Notes under the pieces: generated by a model | The model's input: the letters and a program-made list of their open reading frames with translations, nothing else | Told to the model about the DNA's origin: nothing | Database searches by the model: none | Assembly: GCF_004005945.1 (NCBI RefSeq) | Contig: NZ_SACS01000001.1 | Span: 496,001 to 560,000, forward strand | Length of the DNA: 64,000 nucleotides | Source: Rheinheimera riviphila | Lineage (GTDB): Bacteria > Pseudomonadota > Gammaproteobacteria > Enterobacterales > Alteromonadaceae | Reading direction: 5' to 3' | Shown: in pieces, positions 36,381 to 45,043 of the stretch | Layout: each line of letters opens with the position of its first letter | Numbering within the stretch: position 1 is the stretch's first letter | Program-made: the position numbers and the translations under genes

Positions 36381-36570
36381 CTTTCCCAGTCCTTTTCCCG
36401 AAACAGCAGATGGCCGAGCTTATCACAGCGCTGACCGGGATCAGACAAAATTTGCGATGATTGCACCAACGCAAAGCGCTGCTCGCCTGGTGTTGGTGCA
36501 TTCCTCGCCAGTGGTTGGCTTTTTTGCAAAAATTCAGTTGCCAAACCGCATTTTTCCCGTCAATCTGACT

Positions 36571-36587
36571 ATATTATAAGATATATA
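36571..36587. promoter_or_regulatory. Candidate operator ahead of glpK
   Basis: Read on the minus strand this is TATATAT CTT ATAATAT, matching the TATTTAT CTT ATAAATA site ahead of the TonB receptor gene. It ends 12 bases before the glpK start and about 190 bases from the divergent lactonase start. AT-rich, so chance resemblance is possible. Confidence 0.5.
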
Positions 36588-36599
36588 TGAATTATAAAC

Positions 36600-38081
36600 A
36601 TGAAAACGCGTTATTTGCTGTCGATTGATCAGGGCACCACCAGCTCCAGAGCTGTGGTTTTTTCCGTTGATGGCAAACCTGTAGCTTGTGTCCATGAAGA
36701 ATTTACCCAGCATTATCCGGACAACGGCTGGGTCGAACATGATCCAGCCGACATCTGGCGGACTGTGCTCAGCACCTGCAAAAAAGCTTTGGCGCAGCTG
36801 CATTTGAACGCCGCGGATATTATCGCCATTGGCATTACCAATCAGCGCGAAACGACGTTGGTGTGGGACAGAACCACCGGCGAGCCGCTGTACAATGCCA
36901 TTGTCTGGCAGGACCGACGCACTACGGCTTATTGTGAATCAATCTATAGCGAACAGACCGAAGCTTTGATCACCGCCAAAACCGGTCTACTGCTGGACCC
37001 GTATTTTTCCGCCAGTAAAATCCGCTGGATTTTAGATCAGGTGCCAGGGGCGCGGGAACGTGCTGAACGCGGTGAATTAGCCTTTGGCACCGTCGATACC
37101 TTTTTACTGTGGCAGCTGACGCAAGGCCAGGTACACCGCACCGATGCCACTAATGCCTCCCGCACCATGTTATTTAATATTCATACCCAACAATGGGATG
37201 AACAATTATTGAACCTGTTTGATATTCCAGCATCGATGCTGCCAGAAGTGCTGGATTCATCCGCCGATTTTGGCATGACTGCCGCAGAATTACTGGGCGG
37301 CGCGATACCGGTGTATGGCATGGCAGGCGATCAGCAGGCGGCGCTGTTTGGCCACGCTTGTTTTGAGCAAGGTATGGCCAAAAGCACCTATGGTACTGGT
37401 TGTTTCCTGATGCTCAATACCGGCGACATGCCGTTAAAATCGGCCAACCGGTTGCTGACCACCGTAGCCTATCGGCTCAACGGCAAAGTCACCTACGCCA
37501 TCGAAGGCAGTATTTTTATGGCCGGCGCCACCATGCAGTGGATAGTTGAAGGGCTGAAATTATTGCGCCATGCCGGTGAAAGCGAAGCCATGGTCAAAGA
37601 TGTACCACTGGATCACGGCGTGTTTTTAGTCCCCTCTTTCACCGGTCTTGGTGCGCCCTACTGGGATCCCAATGCCCGTGGCGCCATTTTAGGCTTAACC
37701 CGCGATTCGGGCATCAGCACTATTGTCGCCGCGGCTTTGCAATCCGTGGGTTACCAGACCAAAGATTTACAAAAAGCGATGGAGCGTGATGGCTTAAGAC
37801 CCAAAGTGCTGCGGGTTGATGGTGGCATGGTGAAAAACAACTGGGTGCTAAGTTTCCTGGCTGATATTTTAGGCGCCGTAGTCGAACGGCCGCAAATTAT
37901 TGAAACCACTGCGCTTGGTGCAGCTTATCTGGCCGGATTACACGCCGGTGTTTACCACTCCACCAGCGAACTCGCCGCCATGTGGCACTGCGAACGCCGC
38001 TTTGAACCTAACATCTGTACCGAACAACGCAATCATTTATATGCGCAGTGGCAACATGCGGTGGCGCAAGTGCGGCTTTGA
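36600..38081 (+). CDS. glpK: Glycerol kinase
   Basis: A 493-residue FGGY-family kinase making glycerol-3-phosphate. The phosphate loop [14 protein letters not shown] (residues 8-21), [30 protein letters not shown] and the [21 protein letters not shown] region are all canonical GlpK. Length fits E. coli GlpK (502). It sits in a block of galactose genes, has its own candidate operator and ends at a strong terminator. No glpF is found in the window. The gene's company suggests that glycerol arises inside the cell from a galactosyl-glycerol compound. Confidence 0.96.
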   Translation: MKTRYLLSIDQGTTSSRAVVFSVDGKPVACVHEEFTQHYPDNGWVEHDPADIWRTVLSTCKKALAQLHLNAADIIAIGITNQRETTLVWDRTTGEPLYNAIVWQDRRTTAYCESIYSEQTEALITAKTGLLLDPYFSASKIRWILDQVPGARERAERGELAFGTVDTFLLWQLTQGQVHRTDATNASRTMLFNIHTQQWDEQLLNLFDIPASMLPEVLDSSADFGMTAAELLGGAIPVYGMAGDQQAALFGHACFEQGMAKSTYGTGCFLMLNTGDMPLKSANRLLTTVAYRLNGKVTYAIEGSIFMAGATMQWIVEGLKLLRHAGESEAMVKDVPLDHGVFLVPSFTGLGAPYWDPNARGAILGLTRDSGISTIVAAALQSVGYQTKDLQKAMERDGLRPKVLRVDGGMVKNNWVLSFLADILGAVVERPQIIETTALGAAYLAGLHAGVYHSTSELAAMWHCERRFEPNICTEQRNHLYAQWQHAVAQVRL

Positions 38082-38083
38082 TA

Positions 38084-38121
38084 AAAAGGGGGCGGAGCAC
38101 ATTTACACTCCGCCCCCTTTT
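38084..38121 (+). terminator. Intrinsic terminator after glpK
   Basis: Arms 38084-38097 and 38108-38121 (AAAAGGGGGCGGAG and its complement) flank a 10-base loop, ending in TTTT. It starts three bases after the stop. The GGGGGCGGAG core is shared with the terminators at 1249 and 2091. Confidence 0.9.
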
Positions 38122-38332
38122 ACAATCCCTCACTGTGATAATAATCAATCGCATTGCTGTACGTGAAAATAACTAATTTCACTGACAGCTCAATTACTCC
38201 AGCACAGCGGACACTCGTCGTTTCGCGAGCGGCAGCTGGCCAAGCTCTGGCCTTACCACCAACCTTTTTCCCACCTTCTGCCCAAATGCCGCTTGTCAGT
38301 GAAGCAGGATCGCCATATCATGAGATATATAC

Positions 38333-38349
38333 TATTTGTCTGATTTATT
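38333..38349. promoter_or_regulatory. Candidate operator ahead of glpD
   Basis: TATTTGT CTG ATTTATT, preceded by ATAC; the stretch ATACTATTTGTC is one base from ATACTATTTATC at the galM site (56761). It is a weaker palindrome than the others. It ends 14 bases before the chosen glpD start, so a bound repressor would block initiation. Confidence 0.4.
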
Positions 38350-38363
38350 AATTGGTGATGGCG

Positions 38364-39914
38364 ATGAGCGAAACTGCGCAAATCTATGATGTGCTGGTGG
38401 TTGGAGGGGGCATCAATGGGACGGGTATTGCGGCGGATTGTGCGGGTCGGGGGTTGGATGTGTTGTTGTGTGAACAGCAGGATCTGGCCTCTGCAACATC
38501 GTCCAACAGCAGTAAATTGATCCATGGTGGTTTGCGTTATTTAGAGCATTACGAGTTCCGGCTGGTAAAAGAAGCGCTGGCCGAACGGGAAGTGCTGTTA
38601 AAAAATGCGCCGCATATTATGTGGCCGATGATTTTCCGGCTGCCGCACCAGCCAAATTTACGCCCAGCCTGGCTTATCCGCACCGGGTTGTTTTTATATG
38701 ACCATCTGGCAAAACGGGTCACCTTACCGGCGTCGCGCGGTATTCGTTTTGGTGCGGATAGCCCGCTGCAAAGTCAATTTAAAAAAGGTTTTGAATATGC
38801 CGATGGCTGGGTCGACGATTCCAGGCTGGTGGTCAGCAATGCATTGGCTGCAGCGCAGTATGGGGCAACCATTGCTACCCGCACCCGCTGTATTCTGGCG
38901 CGGCGCGAACAGGATCATTGGCTGGTGACCTTACAGCCAGCACAACAAGCGGCTTATCAAATCAAAACCCGCGCCATCGTCAATGCCGGTGGCCCCTGGG
39001 TTGCCAGGTTATTTGATGAAGCTTTAGAAGACAAATCGCCGCAGAATGTCCGTCTGGTCAAAGGCAGTCATATTGTGGTGCCACGCCTACACACACAGCC
39101 GCACGCTTATATGCTGCAAAATCAGGATCAGCGGATTGTGTTTGTGATCCCATTTGAAGATAACTTTACCTTGATTGGTACCACCGATGTCGAGTATCAG
39201 GGCGATCCGGGAAAGGTGCAGATCAGTAGCGAGGAAATCAGTTATTTGCTGGACATCAGCAACCACTATTTTAATCAACAGCTCAAGCCAGAAGACATCG
39301 TCAGCTCGTTTTCCGGGGTGCGGCCGTTATTGGATGATGAGTCGGCCAGCGCGCAAACTGTCACCCGCGACTATAAACTAGAACTCAGTACGCAAAACGG
39401 CCAACTGCCTTTGTTGTCAGTGTTCGGCGGCAAAATTACCACCTACCGCAAACTGGCCGAAGCGGCGACCGACAAACTGGTCGAGTTTTTCCCGGGCGCC
39501 AGTGGTCGTTGGACCGCCAGCCAACCGCTGCCAGGTGGCGAATTTAGGTCAGTCGAGGCACTTTCCAGCGAACTTCGCCAAGCCTACCCCTGGCTGCCGG
39601 AACAACTATTGCGGCGTTATCTGCGCAGTTACGGCAGTCGCAGTCGGCTTGTTTTGCAGCAAGCGGAGACGTTGGCTGATTTAGGCCAGGATTTTGGCCA
39701 TGGATTGTTTGCCGCTGAAGTAACCTATTTGATGGCGCACGAATGGGCACAAAGTGCCGAAGATGTTTTATGGCGACGCAGCAAGCTTGGCTTGTATTTT
39801 AGTCCGGCACAAACCGCCACATTGGCCGGTTTTATGGCACAGCACCTGGCCGGAATTCCTGCTACCGCTGATGAAGCAACGGCACATAGAGTAGCCGACA
39901 CAACCCCGGCTTGA
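38364..39914 (+). CDS. glpD: Glycerol-3-phosphate dehydrogenase, FAD, quinone-linked
   Basis: A 516-residue flavoprotein that oxidises glycerol-3-phosphate to dihydroxyacetone phosphate and passes electrons to quinone at the inner membrane. The FAD fingerprint VVGGGINGTGIAADCAGRGLDVLLCE (from about residue 11), SSKLIHGGLRYLE and the GGKITTYRKLAE segment are typical of GlpD. Several ATGs cluster; 38364 has GGTG before it and gives the usual MSE start. It is separated from glpK by a terminator, so the two have separate promoters. Together they convert glycerol to DHAP. Confidence 0.95.
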   Translation: MSETAQIYDVLVVGGGINGTGIAADCAGRGLDVLLCEQQDLASATSSNSSKLIHGGLRYLEHYEFRLVKEALAEREVLLKNAPHIMWPMIFRLPHQPNLRPAWLIRTGLFLYDHLAKRVTLPASRGIRFGADSPLQSQFKKGFEYADGWVDDSRLVVSNALAAAQYGATIATRTRCILARREQDHWLVTLQPAQQAAYQIKTRAIVNAGGPWVARLFDEALEDKSPQNVRLVKGSHIVVPRLHTQPHAYMLQNQDQRIVFVIPFEDNFTLIGTTDVEYQGDPGKVQISSEEISYLLDISNHYFNQQLKPEDIVSSFSGVRPLLDDESASAQTVTRDYKLELSTQNGQLPLLSVFGGKITTYRKLAEAATDKLVEFFPGASGRWTASQPLPGGEFRSVEALSSELRQAYPWLPEQLLRRYLRSYGSRSRLVLQQAETLADLGQDFGHGLFAAEVTYLMAHEWAQSAEDVLWRRSKLGLYFSPAQTATLAGFMAQHLAGIPATADEATAHRVADTTPA

Positions 39915-39927
39915 CGCTTTACCTACG

Positions 39928-40929
39928 TCAGGCTAGATCCGGACAAGTCGGGTTGTGTTGCTGTTGAGGTTGCTGTTGAAACAAAAATTCAGTGGCAAAA
40001 CCACGCAAGGTGCAGGTTGTGACATCAGCCATCGTCGGTTCGATACCAACAGCCTGCAATACCCTGCTAAAACAATCCAATAACGGATAACCGCCAATCA
40101 CCACCACGCTGGAATCGGCATTGAGCTGCCAGTCCGTGGCATGTAGCGCTGCCCGCACATCACTGCCAATCAACATCCCCGACAGATAAGAGCAGGCCTG
40201 AACGCTATTTTCACCACCAAACAGCTGCCGGGTACGCACGCTAAACAAACCATGCACTAAATTACCGGCATCCGCTGTTAAGGTGAAGTCACTTCCCTGG
40301 GTAAAAGCCGTCCAGTCTAACTGTTCCGGTGGACAAGGTTGCTGAATGAGCACACTGTGACGACTTAATAAATCATATAACTCGCCGGTCATCGCGGTTT
40401 TAAAATATTCAATCACCCCATCGCGCAGCAGCACCCATTTAGTATGGGTACCCGGCAAACAGAGCAGATGTTCGCCTTGGCGAAACTGCGGATTGAGCTG
40501 CAAAAACCCAAGAATTTGCAGCTCTTCACCACGCATCACATCAAATTGCTGGCTTGCCAATCGACAACATAAGCCCGGCAGAATGGTCAGTTGCATCTCA
40601 GCGTAACTAAACTTGAAACCATTTCCCAAAATTTGTTGCGGTACAATGGGGCAAGGCAAATACGCGGTTTCGTGCCAGCCGATGCTGGAGCCAATTTGTC
40701 CGGCCAGCAGCACCGGCAGATTGCCAAATTCCGCCAGCCAGGGCGCGATTGCTTGTTGTAATGTTTGAGCAAAATCGGTGTTTCGTTTGCCAACCCCAGG
40801 CCCTGCCGCTTGGTCTTGCAACACAACTTGTAGACCGACTTGAGCTTGTTGATCGCACTGGATCTGGCATAAATAAGCGCGCAGATGACTGGTACCCCAG
40901 TCCACGGCAATATAACGGCTATTGATCAA
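39928..40929 (-). CDS. dgoK: 2-dehydro-3-deoxygalactonokinase
   Basis: A 333-residue kinase of the DgoK family, phosphorylating 2-keto-3-deoxygalactonate in the De Ley-Doudoroff route. RYIAVDWGTSHLRAYL, LLAGQIGSSIGW, PGLCCRLA, VMRGEELQILG, LPGTHTKWVLL, TAMTGELYDLL and SGMLIGSDV match the E. coli protein in order. The start is TTG at 40929, five bases after the SDR stop region, with GGAGG upstream. The aldolase (DgoA) and galactonate dehydratase (DgoD) that should go with it are not in the window. Confidence 0.9.
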   Translation of the reverse strand: MINSRYIAVDWGTSHLRAYLCQIQCDQQAQVGLQVVLQDQAAGPGVGKRNTDFAQTLQQAIAPWLAEFGNLPVLLAGQIGSSIGWHETAYLPCPIVPQQILGNGFKFSYAEMQLTILPGLCCRLASQQFDVMRGEELQILGFLQLNPQFRQGEHLLCLPGTHTKWVLLRDGVIEYFKTAMTGELYDLLSRHSVLIQQPCPPEQLDWTAFTQGSDFTLTADAGNLVHGLFSVRTRQLFGGENSVQACSYLSGMLIGSDVRAALHATDWQLNADSSVVVIGGYPLLDCFSRVLQAVGIEPTMADVTTCTLRGFATEFLFQQQPQQQHNPTCPDLA

Positions 40930-40932
40930 ACC

Positions 40933-41691
40933 TCAGGTCCTCCCACCATCCACACAGATGGCCTGCCCTGTGATCAATGCACTTTGATCGGATGCTAAAA
41001 ACAACGCCAGATTGGCGACATCCTGTGGGGTAATAATTCGTTTCAGCACCGCCGAATCCAGCCATTTTTGCTGCTCTTCTGCGGTAAACCAACTGGCGAG
41101 CTGGCGCTCAGTGGCGACCCAACCCGGTAATATCGCATTGACCCGAATGCCGTTATCGCCATAATCTTTAGCCAGCGCTTTGGTCATGCCAATAATACCC
41201 GCCTTGGCGGTGACATAACCTGCCATCTGCTGTTGCCCGGTTAAAGCATTGATAGAACTGAAATTAATAATGCAGCCTTGCTGCTTGGGCTGCATCAGCG
41301 CAAAGGCCTGTTGCGAGGCGAAAAACGCTGGATCCAGATTCACCTGCATGCATTGTTGCCAGTCCTGTGCTGTCACTTGCTCAGTTGGTTGACGGCTATC
41401 GTTGGCAACATTATTGATCAGCACATCGAGACCACCCAGTTCAGCCGCCGCCTGTCGCATGGCTTGTTGCAGCTGCTGAGGTTCACGCACATCAACCTGT
41501 TGAAACCAAACCTTGCTACCGGATAATTCAACCTGCAAAGCGGTAGCGGCATCAGCATTGATGTCGATAAACGCCACCTGTGCCTGCTGCGCGGCAAAAG
41601 CACGCACCATCGCCGCACCAATGCCAGTTGCACCGCCGGTGATAAACACAATTTTCTGCGCAAGACTGGGATAAAAGGTCGTTGCAGTCAC
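40933..41691 (-). CDS. SDR-family sugar dehydrogenase, probably galactose 1-dehydrogenase
   Basis: A 252-residue short-chain dehydrogenase: NAD(P)-binding TGGATGIGAAM (about 18-28), NNVAND, active-site Ser in INFSSINAL, Tyr-Lys in MAGYVTAKAG, and PGWVATERQ. The VAND and PGWVATERQ signatures resemble SDR sugar 1-dehydrogenases acting on galactose or arabinose. The gene runs just before dgoK and divergent from the regulator, with two or more candidate operators between them. Expected reaction: galactose to galactonolactone, which the SMP-30 protein would open. Substrate choice is inference. Confidence 0.8.
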   Translation of the reverse strand: MTATTFYPSLAQKIVFITGGATGIGAAMVRAFAAQQAQVAFIDINADAATALQVELSGSKVWFQQVDVREPQQLQQAMRQAAAELGGLDVLINNVANDSRQPTEQVTAQDWQQCMQVNLDPAFFASQQAFALMQPKQQGCIINFSSINALTGQQQMAGYVTAKAGIIGMTKALAKDYGDNGIRVNAILPGWVATERQLASWFTAEEQQKWLDSAVLKRIITPQDVANLALFLASDQSALITGQAICVDGGRT

Positions 41692-41704
41692 CTGAAAGAC
41701 TCCA

Positions 41705-41721
41705 ATATTATCTGATTTAAT
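41705..41721. promoter_or_regulatory. Candidate operator ahead of SDR-dgoK
   Basis: ATATTAT CTG ATTTAAT, overlapping the exact palindrome TCTGATTTAATCAGA (41711-41725). It lies 14 bases upstream of the SDR start. It is the least typical member of the operator family, but the local palindrome is perfect. Confidence 0.45.
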
Positions 41722-41858
41722 CAGAAGGTTGCTGCGATGAGGATACTGCAGCCAATGCTGCGGCAGCGCAGTAATTAAGCCGTCTTCAGCTTGATCCGGG
41801 CTAGATATTCGCCCCTGATCAGCGACAGTGGAAAAAAGTTATATCATATCTGTACGTA

Positions 41859-41875
41859 TTTTAATATGATATATT
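41859..41875. promoter_or_regulatory. Candidate operator(s) ahead of the regulator gene
   Basis: Read on the minus strand: AATATAT CAT ATTAAAA. A second, weaker site GTTATAT CAT ATCTGTA lies at 41838-41854. Together they form a long inverted pair (TATATCATAT and ATATGATATA). They end 16 bases before the regulator start, as expected for autoregulation. Confidence 0.5.
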
Positions 41876-41891
41876 ATGTTAACAATCATTG

Positions 41892-42608
41892 ATGAATCGC
41901 AGCCCTATGAGTAACCCTCCAATCCAGAATCTGACCCATCAGCTCACATATGATTTAGGTTTAGCCATAGTGCAGGGTGTGTACCCTGTGGGCACCGGTT
42001 TACCCTCTGAAGCCGATTTATGCATTGAATATAATGTCAGTCGCAGTTCAACCCGCGAAGCGGTGAAAATGCTGTCGGCCAAGGGCCTGATTTCCTCCAG
42101 ACCAAAACAAGGTATTCGCGTGCTGCCGGAAAGCAGCTGGAATATGTTTGATACCGACGTATTAAAGTGGATTTTAAGCAGCAAACCTTCGCTGGCATTA
42201 CTCAAAGAATTTACCGAAGTGCGGGTGGCGTTAGAGCCTAAAGCGGCGGCGCTGGCGTCTTTGTCGGCCTCTTACCAACAACTGGAAGTGATTGAAAAAG
42301 CCCTGGCAAGAATGGTTGATGCTGATCGCGGCCTCGATGATCCACTGGAAGCCGATATTGCTTTTCATACCGCCGTGCTTGCCGCCAGTAACAACAGATT
42401 TTTTCTGCAGCTGACTGAATTTATCAGCACCGCCTTGCGGGTCAGTATCCGTTACACCAATAAAATCAAAGGGGTGCCGGGCGCCGACGTGCAAAAACAC
42501 GCCGAAATCCTCAACACCATCAAATCAAGAAACCCGGAGCGGGCGAAAAAAGCCGTCGAAGCTATTTTAGATGAAGCGCTGGAATTGATTGAATCCAGAT
42601 TGGAATAA
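41892..42608 (+). CDS. FadR/GntR-family transcriptional regulator
   Basis: A 238-residue regulator: winged-helix DNA-binding domain (about 10-75; LPSEADLCIEYNVSRSSTREAVKMLSAKGLISSRPKQGIRVLP) followed by a FadR-type all-helical FCD effector domain with Asp/His positions seen in DIAFHTAVLAASNNRFF. Members such as DgoR, LldR and UxuR sense sugar acids or small organic acids and repress neighbouring catabolic genes. Divergent from SDR-dgoK, it is the only regulator in the block and the likely binder of the shared palindromes. The start could instead be the ATG at 41907; no strong Shine-Dalgarno decides it. An effector such as galactonate or 2-keto-3-deoxygalactonate is guesswork. Confidence 0.9.
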   Translation: MNRSPMSNPPIQNLTHQLTYDLGLAIVQGVYPVGTGLPSEADLCIEYNVSRSSTREAVKMLSAKGLISSRPKQGIRVLPESSWNMFDTDVLKWILSSKPSLALLKEFTEVRVALEPKAAALASLSASYQQLEVIEKALARMVDADRGLDDPLEADIAFHTAVLAASNNRFFLQLTEFISTALRVSIRYTNKIKGVPGADVQKHAEILNTIKSRNPERAKKAVEAILDEALELIESRLE

Positions 42609-42639
42609 GCAGCCGGCCAAGTCTAATTGTCTTTGACTT

Positions 42640-42667
42640 GTGGTGGCGCTTCGCTTATCCACCCTAC
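42640..42667 (+). repeat. Single REP sequence
   Basis: A 28-base REP unit (GTGGTGGCGCTTCGCTTATCCACCCTAC with three bases missing relative to the REPIN arms at 47073 and 47831). It lies between the stops of the convergent regulator and GH36 genes. Its sequence matches the REPs beside the transposase at 47224-47751. Confidence 0.75.
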
Positions 42668-42688
42668 AAAAATATATAAATCAATACG

Positions 42689-44857
42689 TTAAACCGCCAA
42701 CAACTCAAACACCAACGAACTTTGCGGATGCACTATCGGCAATTGCATCCCAAATTGCAGCAAGGCTTCACCACTGAAAATCTGCCCTTCAATCTGATCC
42801 AGAATTGACGCCGAGTATTCTTTAAAACTGCCCCGCGCTGGCCACAGCAGCTTGATCTGGTAACGCAGTTCTGGCTCCAAACCGGTAAACCGGTAGCGCG
42901 GCGGTAAAGTCCGGGCCGTTTCACGCACCGAGTTATAAGCAAATAGCGCCTTGGTTTTGCCTGGGCTCACCAGCCCGAAATTAATCGAATCGCCGTCGCT
43001 GTCCAGCCGGTATAAATCGGCATGGTGAATAAATTCACGTTGCTTTTTATGCAGCGCAATCGCTGCTTTGAGCGCGGTTTTTTCGGCGACGGTCAGCTCA
43101 CGCGGATCCATTTCAATGCCCATATGACCAAACATCGCCACTGCAGCACGCATCTCTAAACTCACCCGACGCCCGGTAATATGGCAATCCCGTGGCCCAA
43201 CATGCGCGCCCATTACATCCGATGGGAAGAAAAACGAACAGCCGCGCTGGATATTTAACCTGTCTAGTGCATCGTTCGAATCTGAAGTCCAAACCCTATC
43301 GGTATGTGCCAGCACGCCGTAATCAACCCGCGCGCCACCAGAGGAACAGCTTTCGATTTCCAGCCCTGGATGCGCGGCTTTGATCCGATCCACCAGCGCA
43401 TAAAGCGCCAGCGTCTGCTGATGCACCGCCGGTTTCCCCGCAAAATTGCCCGGATGATTCAGGTCGCGGTTAATGTCCCATTTGATGTAACGAATAAGCG
43501 GATATTCGCGCAAAATCGCATCAATGGCGCCAAACAAATACTCGGTTACTGCCGCGCGGGTTAAATCCAGCACCAGCTGATTGCGAAATTTCAGTTGCGG
43601 ATTACCGGCGGTTTGTAGCACCCAGTCCGGATGCGCGCGGTATAAGTCGCTGTCTGGATTAACCATTTCCGGTTCAAACCACAGGCCAAACTCCATCCCC
43701 AGTGCGTTGACATGGTCAATTAACGGCGATAACCCATCCGGATACACGGTTTTATCGACCGTCCAGTCGCCGAGTCCTGCATAATCACCGCGCCGACCTT
43801 TAAACCAACCATCATCCAGTACAAACCGCTCCACGCCAAGCGCTGCCACTTCATCCGCCAATGCTGTTAACGTCGGCACATCATGCTGAAAATAAATACC
43901 TTCCCAGGTGTTGTAGTGCACCGGCCTTGGCTTTTGGCGCTGCGCTTTACTCAACAAATGCTCGCGGACAAAACCATGGAAATTGCGTGATAAGGCACTA
44001 AAACCGCTGTCAGACCAAGAAGCATATAAGGTCGGGCTTTGATAACTGTCGCCGCTTTGCAGCGTCAGCTCACCCGGCAGCAATAACTCACCCATTTGCA
44101 GATAACTGCGCCCTTCGGCCAACAGCTCAACGCGGCTGCGATGATTGCCCGACCAGCCTAAATGAAAACCATAACATTCGCCTTGTTGCTCACCGGTGTG
44201 TTTGCTGTGTACCAGCAGGCCAGGGAAATTATCGTGTGAGGTTTTGCCTTTGCGGTTTTCGCGCACAAAGCTGCCTAAAAACAAATCGACTGAACGGCGC
44301 TGAAATTCATTTGACCAACGGCCTTCAAAACTGGTGAGCTGGGTGAGATGATCCGGCAACAACAGCGTCGGCGCGGCGCACCACTGCAGTTGCATTGGCT
44401 CTTTGGTTAAATTACGAAGTGCGGTGCTGGCTTGCAGCACATTGTGTGTGGCATCAAGCGCCAATACATGCGTCAGCTCAACACCCCGCTCGCTATCCAC
44501 ACTCACCAATTCCACCTGCTGCGCCGATAGTTGCCGCACTTCCGTGAGCTGCGGACCGGCAGACCAGGCTTGTTGACCGTTAAAAAGTTCCAGGCCGGGC
44601 GCACCGGTAAATCCTTCGCCGTTTAATGGGGTCAGCGACACCGGCGCTTCAATCACCACCGAACACTTCGCTTCCTGGCGGGCACTGAGCAGCGTCAACA
44701 TCGCGCCTTCAGTGGCGGCAGTGAGTTTTTTGCCAAAATACAACATTGCGGGTGTGCGGTTACGGCAATCCAGTAACAGCGTCAGGGTTTGGCTTTCCAG
44801 CCGAACGTACAAAGGCCGCGCAGTTTCAGACGGCGAAGACGATGGAATTACAGACAT
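42689..44857 (-). CDS. GH36 alpha-galactosidase, cytosolic
   Basis: A 722-residue family GH36 enzyme with the N-terminal beta-supersandwich, TIM barrel and C-terminal beta domain. The catalytic nucleophile is D461 in YIKWDINRD and the acid/base D512 in SCSSGGARVDYG; FVLDDGWFKGRRGDYAGLGDW and GLWFEPEMVNPDSDLYRAHPDW are also hallmarks. There is no signal peptide, so it acts inside the cell on imported alpha-galactosides (melibiose, raffinose, digalactosylglycerol or floridoside). It is divergent from the GH42 gene and shares the promoter region with the 44942 operator. Confidence 0.95.
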   Translation of the reverse strand: MSVIPSSSPSETARPLYVRLESQTLTLLLDCRNRTPAMLYFGKKLTAATEGAMLTLLSARQEAKCSVVIEAPVSLTPLNGEGFTGAPGLELFNGQQAWSAGPQLTEVRQLSAQQVELVSVDSERGVELTHVLALDATHNVLQASTALRNLTKEPMQLQWCAAPTLLLPDHLTQLTSFEGRWSNEFQRRSVDLFLGSFVRENRKGKTSHDNFPGLLVHSKHTGEQQGECYGFHLGWSGNHRSRVELLAEGRSYLQMGELLLPGELTLQSGDSYQSPTLYASWSDSGFSALSRNFHGFVREHLLSKAQRQKPRPVHYNTWEGIYFQHDVPTLTALADEVAALGVERFVLDDGWFKGRRGDYAGLGDWTVDKTVYPDGLSPLIDHVNALGMEFGLWFEPEMVNPDSDLYRAHPDWVLQTAGNPQLKFRNQLVLDLTRAAVTEYLFGAIDAILREYPLIRYIKWDINRDLNHPGNFAGKPAVHQQTLALYALVDRIKAAHPGLEIESCSSGGARVDYGVLAHTDRVWTSDSNDALDRLNIQRGCSFFFPSDVMGAHVGPRDCHITGRRVSLEMRAAVAMFGHMGIEMDPRELTVAEKTALKAAIALHKKQREFIHHADLYRLDSDGDSINFGLVSPGKTKALFAYNSVRETARTLPPRYRFTGLEPELRYQIKLLWPARGSFKEYSASILDQIEGQIFSGEALLQFGMQLPIVHPQSSLVFELLAV

Positions 44858-44941
44858 TTCAGCATTCCTTTAAAGCTGCCCGGCTTCGCTCAGCAACAGT
44901 TTGCTGAGACAACATTAGACAGAAATGACAAACAATAATAG

Positions 44942-44958
44942 TATATATCATATAATTA
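44942..44958. promoter_or_regulatory. Candidate operator between GH36 and GH42 genes
   Basis: TATATAT CAT ATAATTA, preceded by AATAG as at the galT-operon site. It lies 85 bases from both divergent starts (GH36 at 44857, GH42 at 45044), so one bound regulator could control both genes. Confidence 0.55.
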
Positions 44959-45043
44959 ATTGACGAACAGTTTCAACCATGGCGAGACGTACCAACGACG
45001 CTTTGTTGACATTTAATCTTAGAACCTCAGGCAAGGAGAATTC

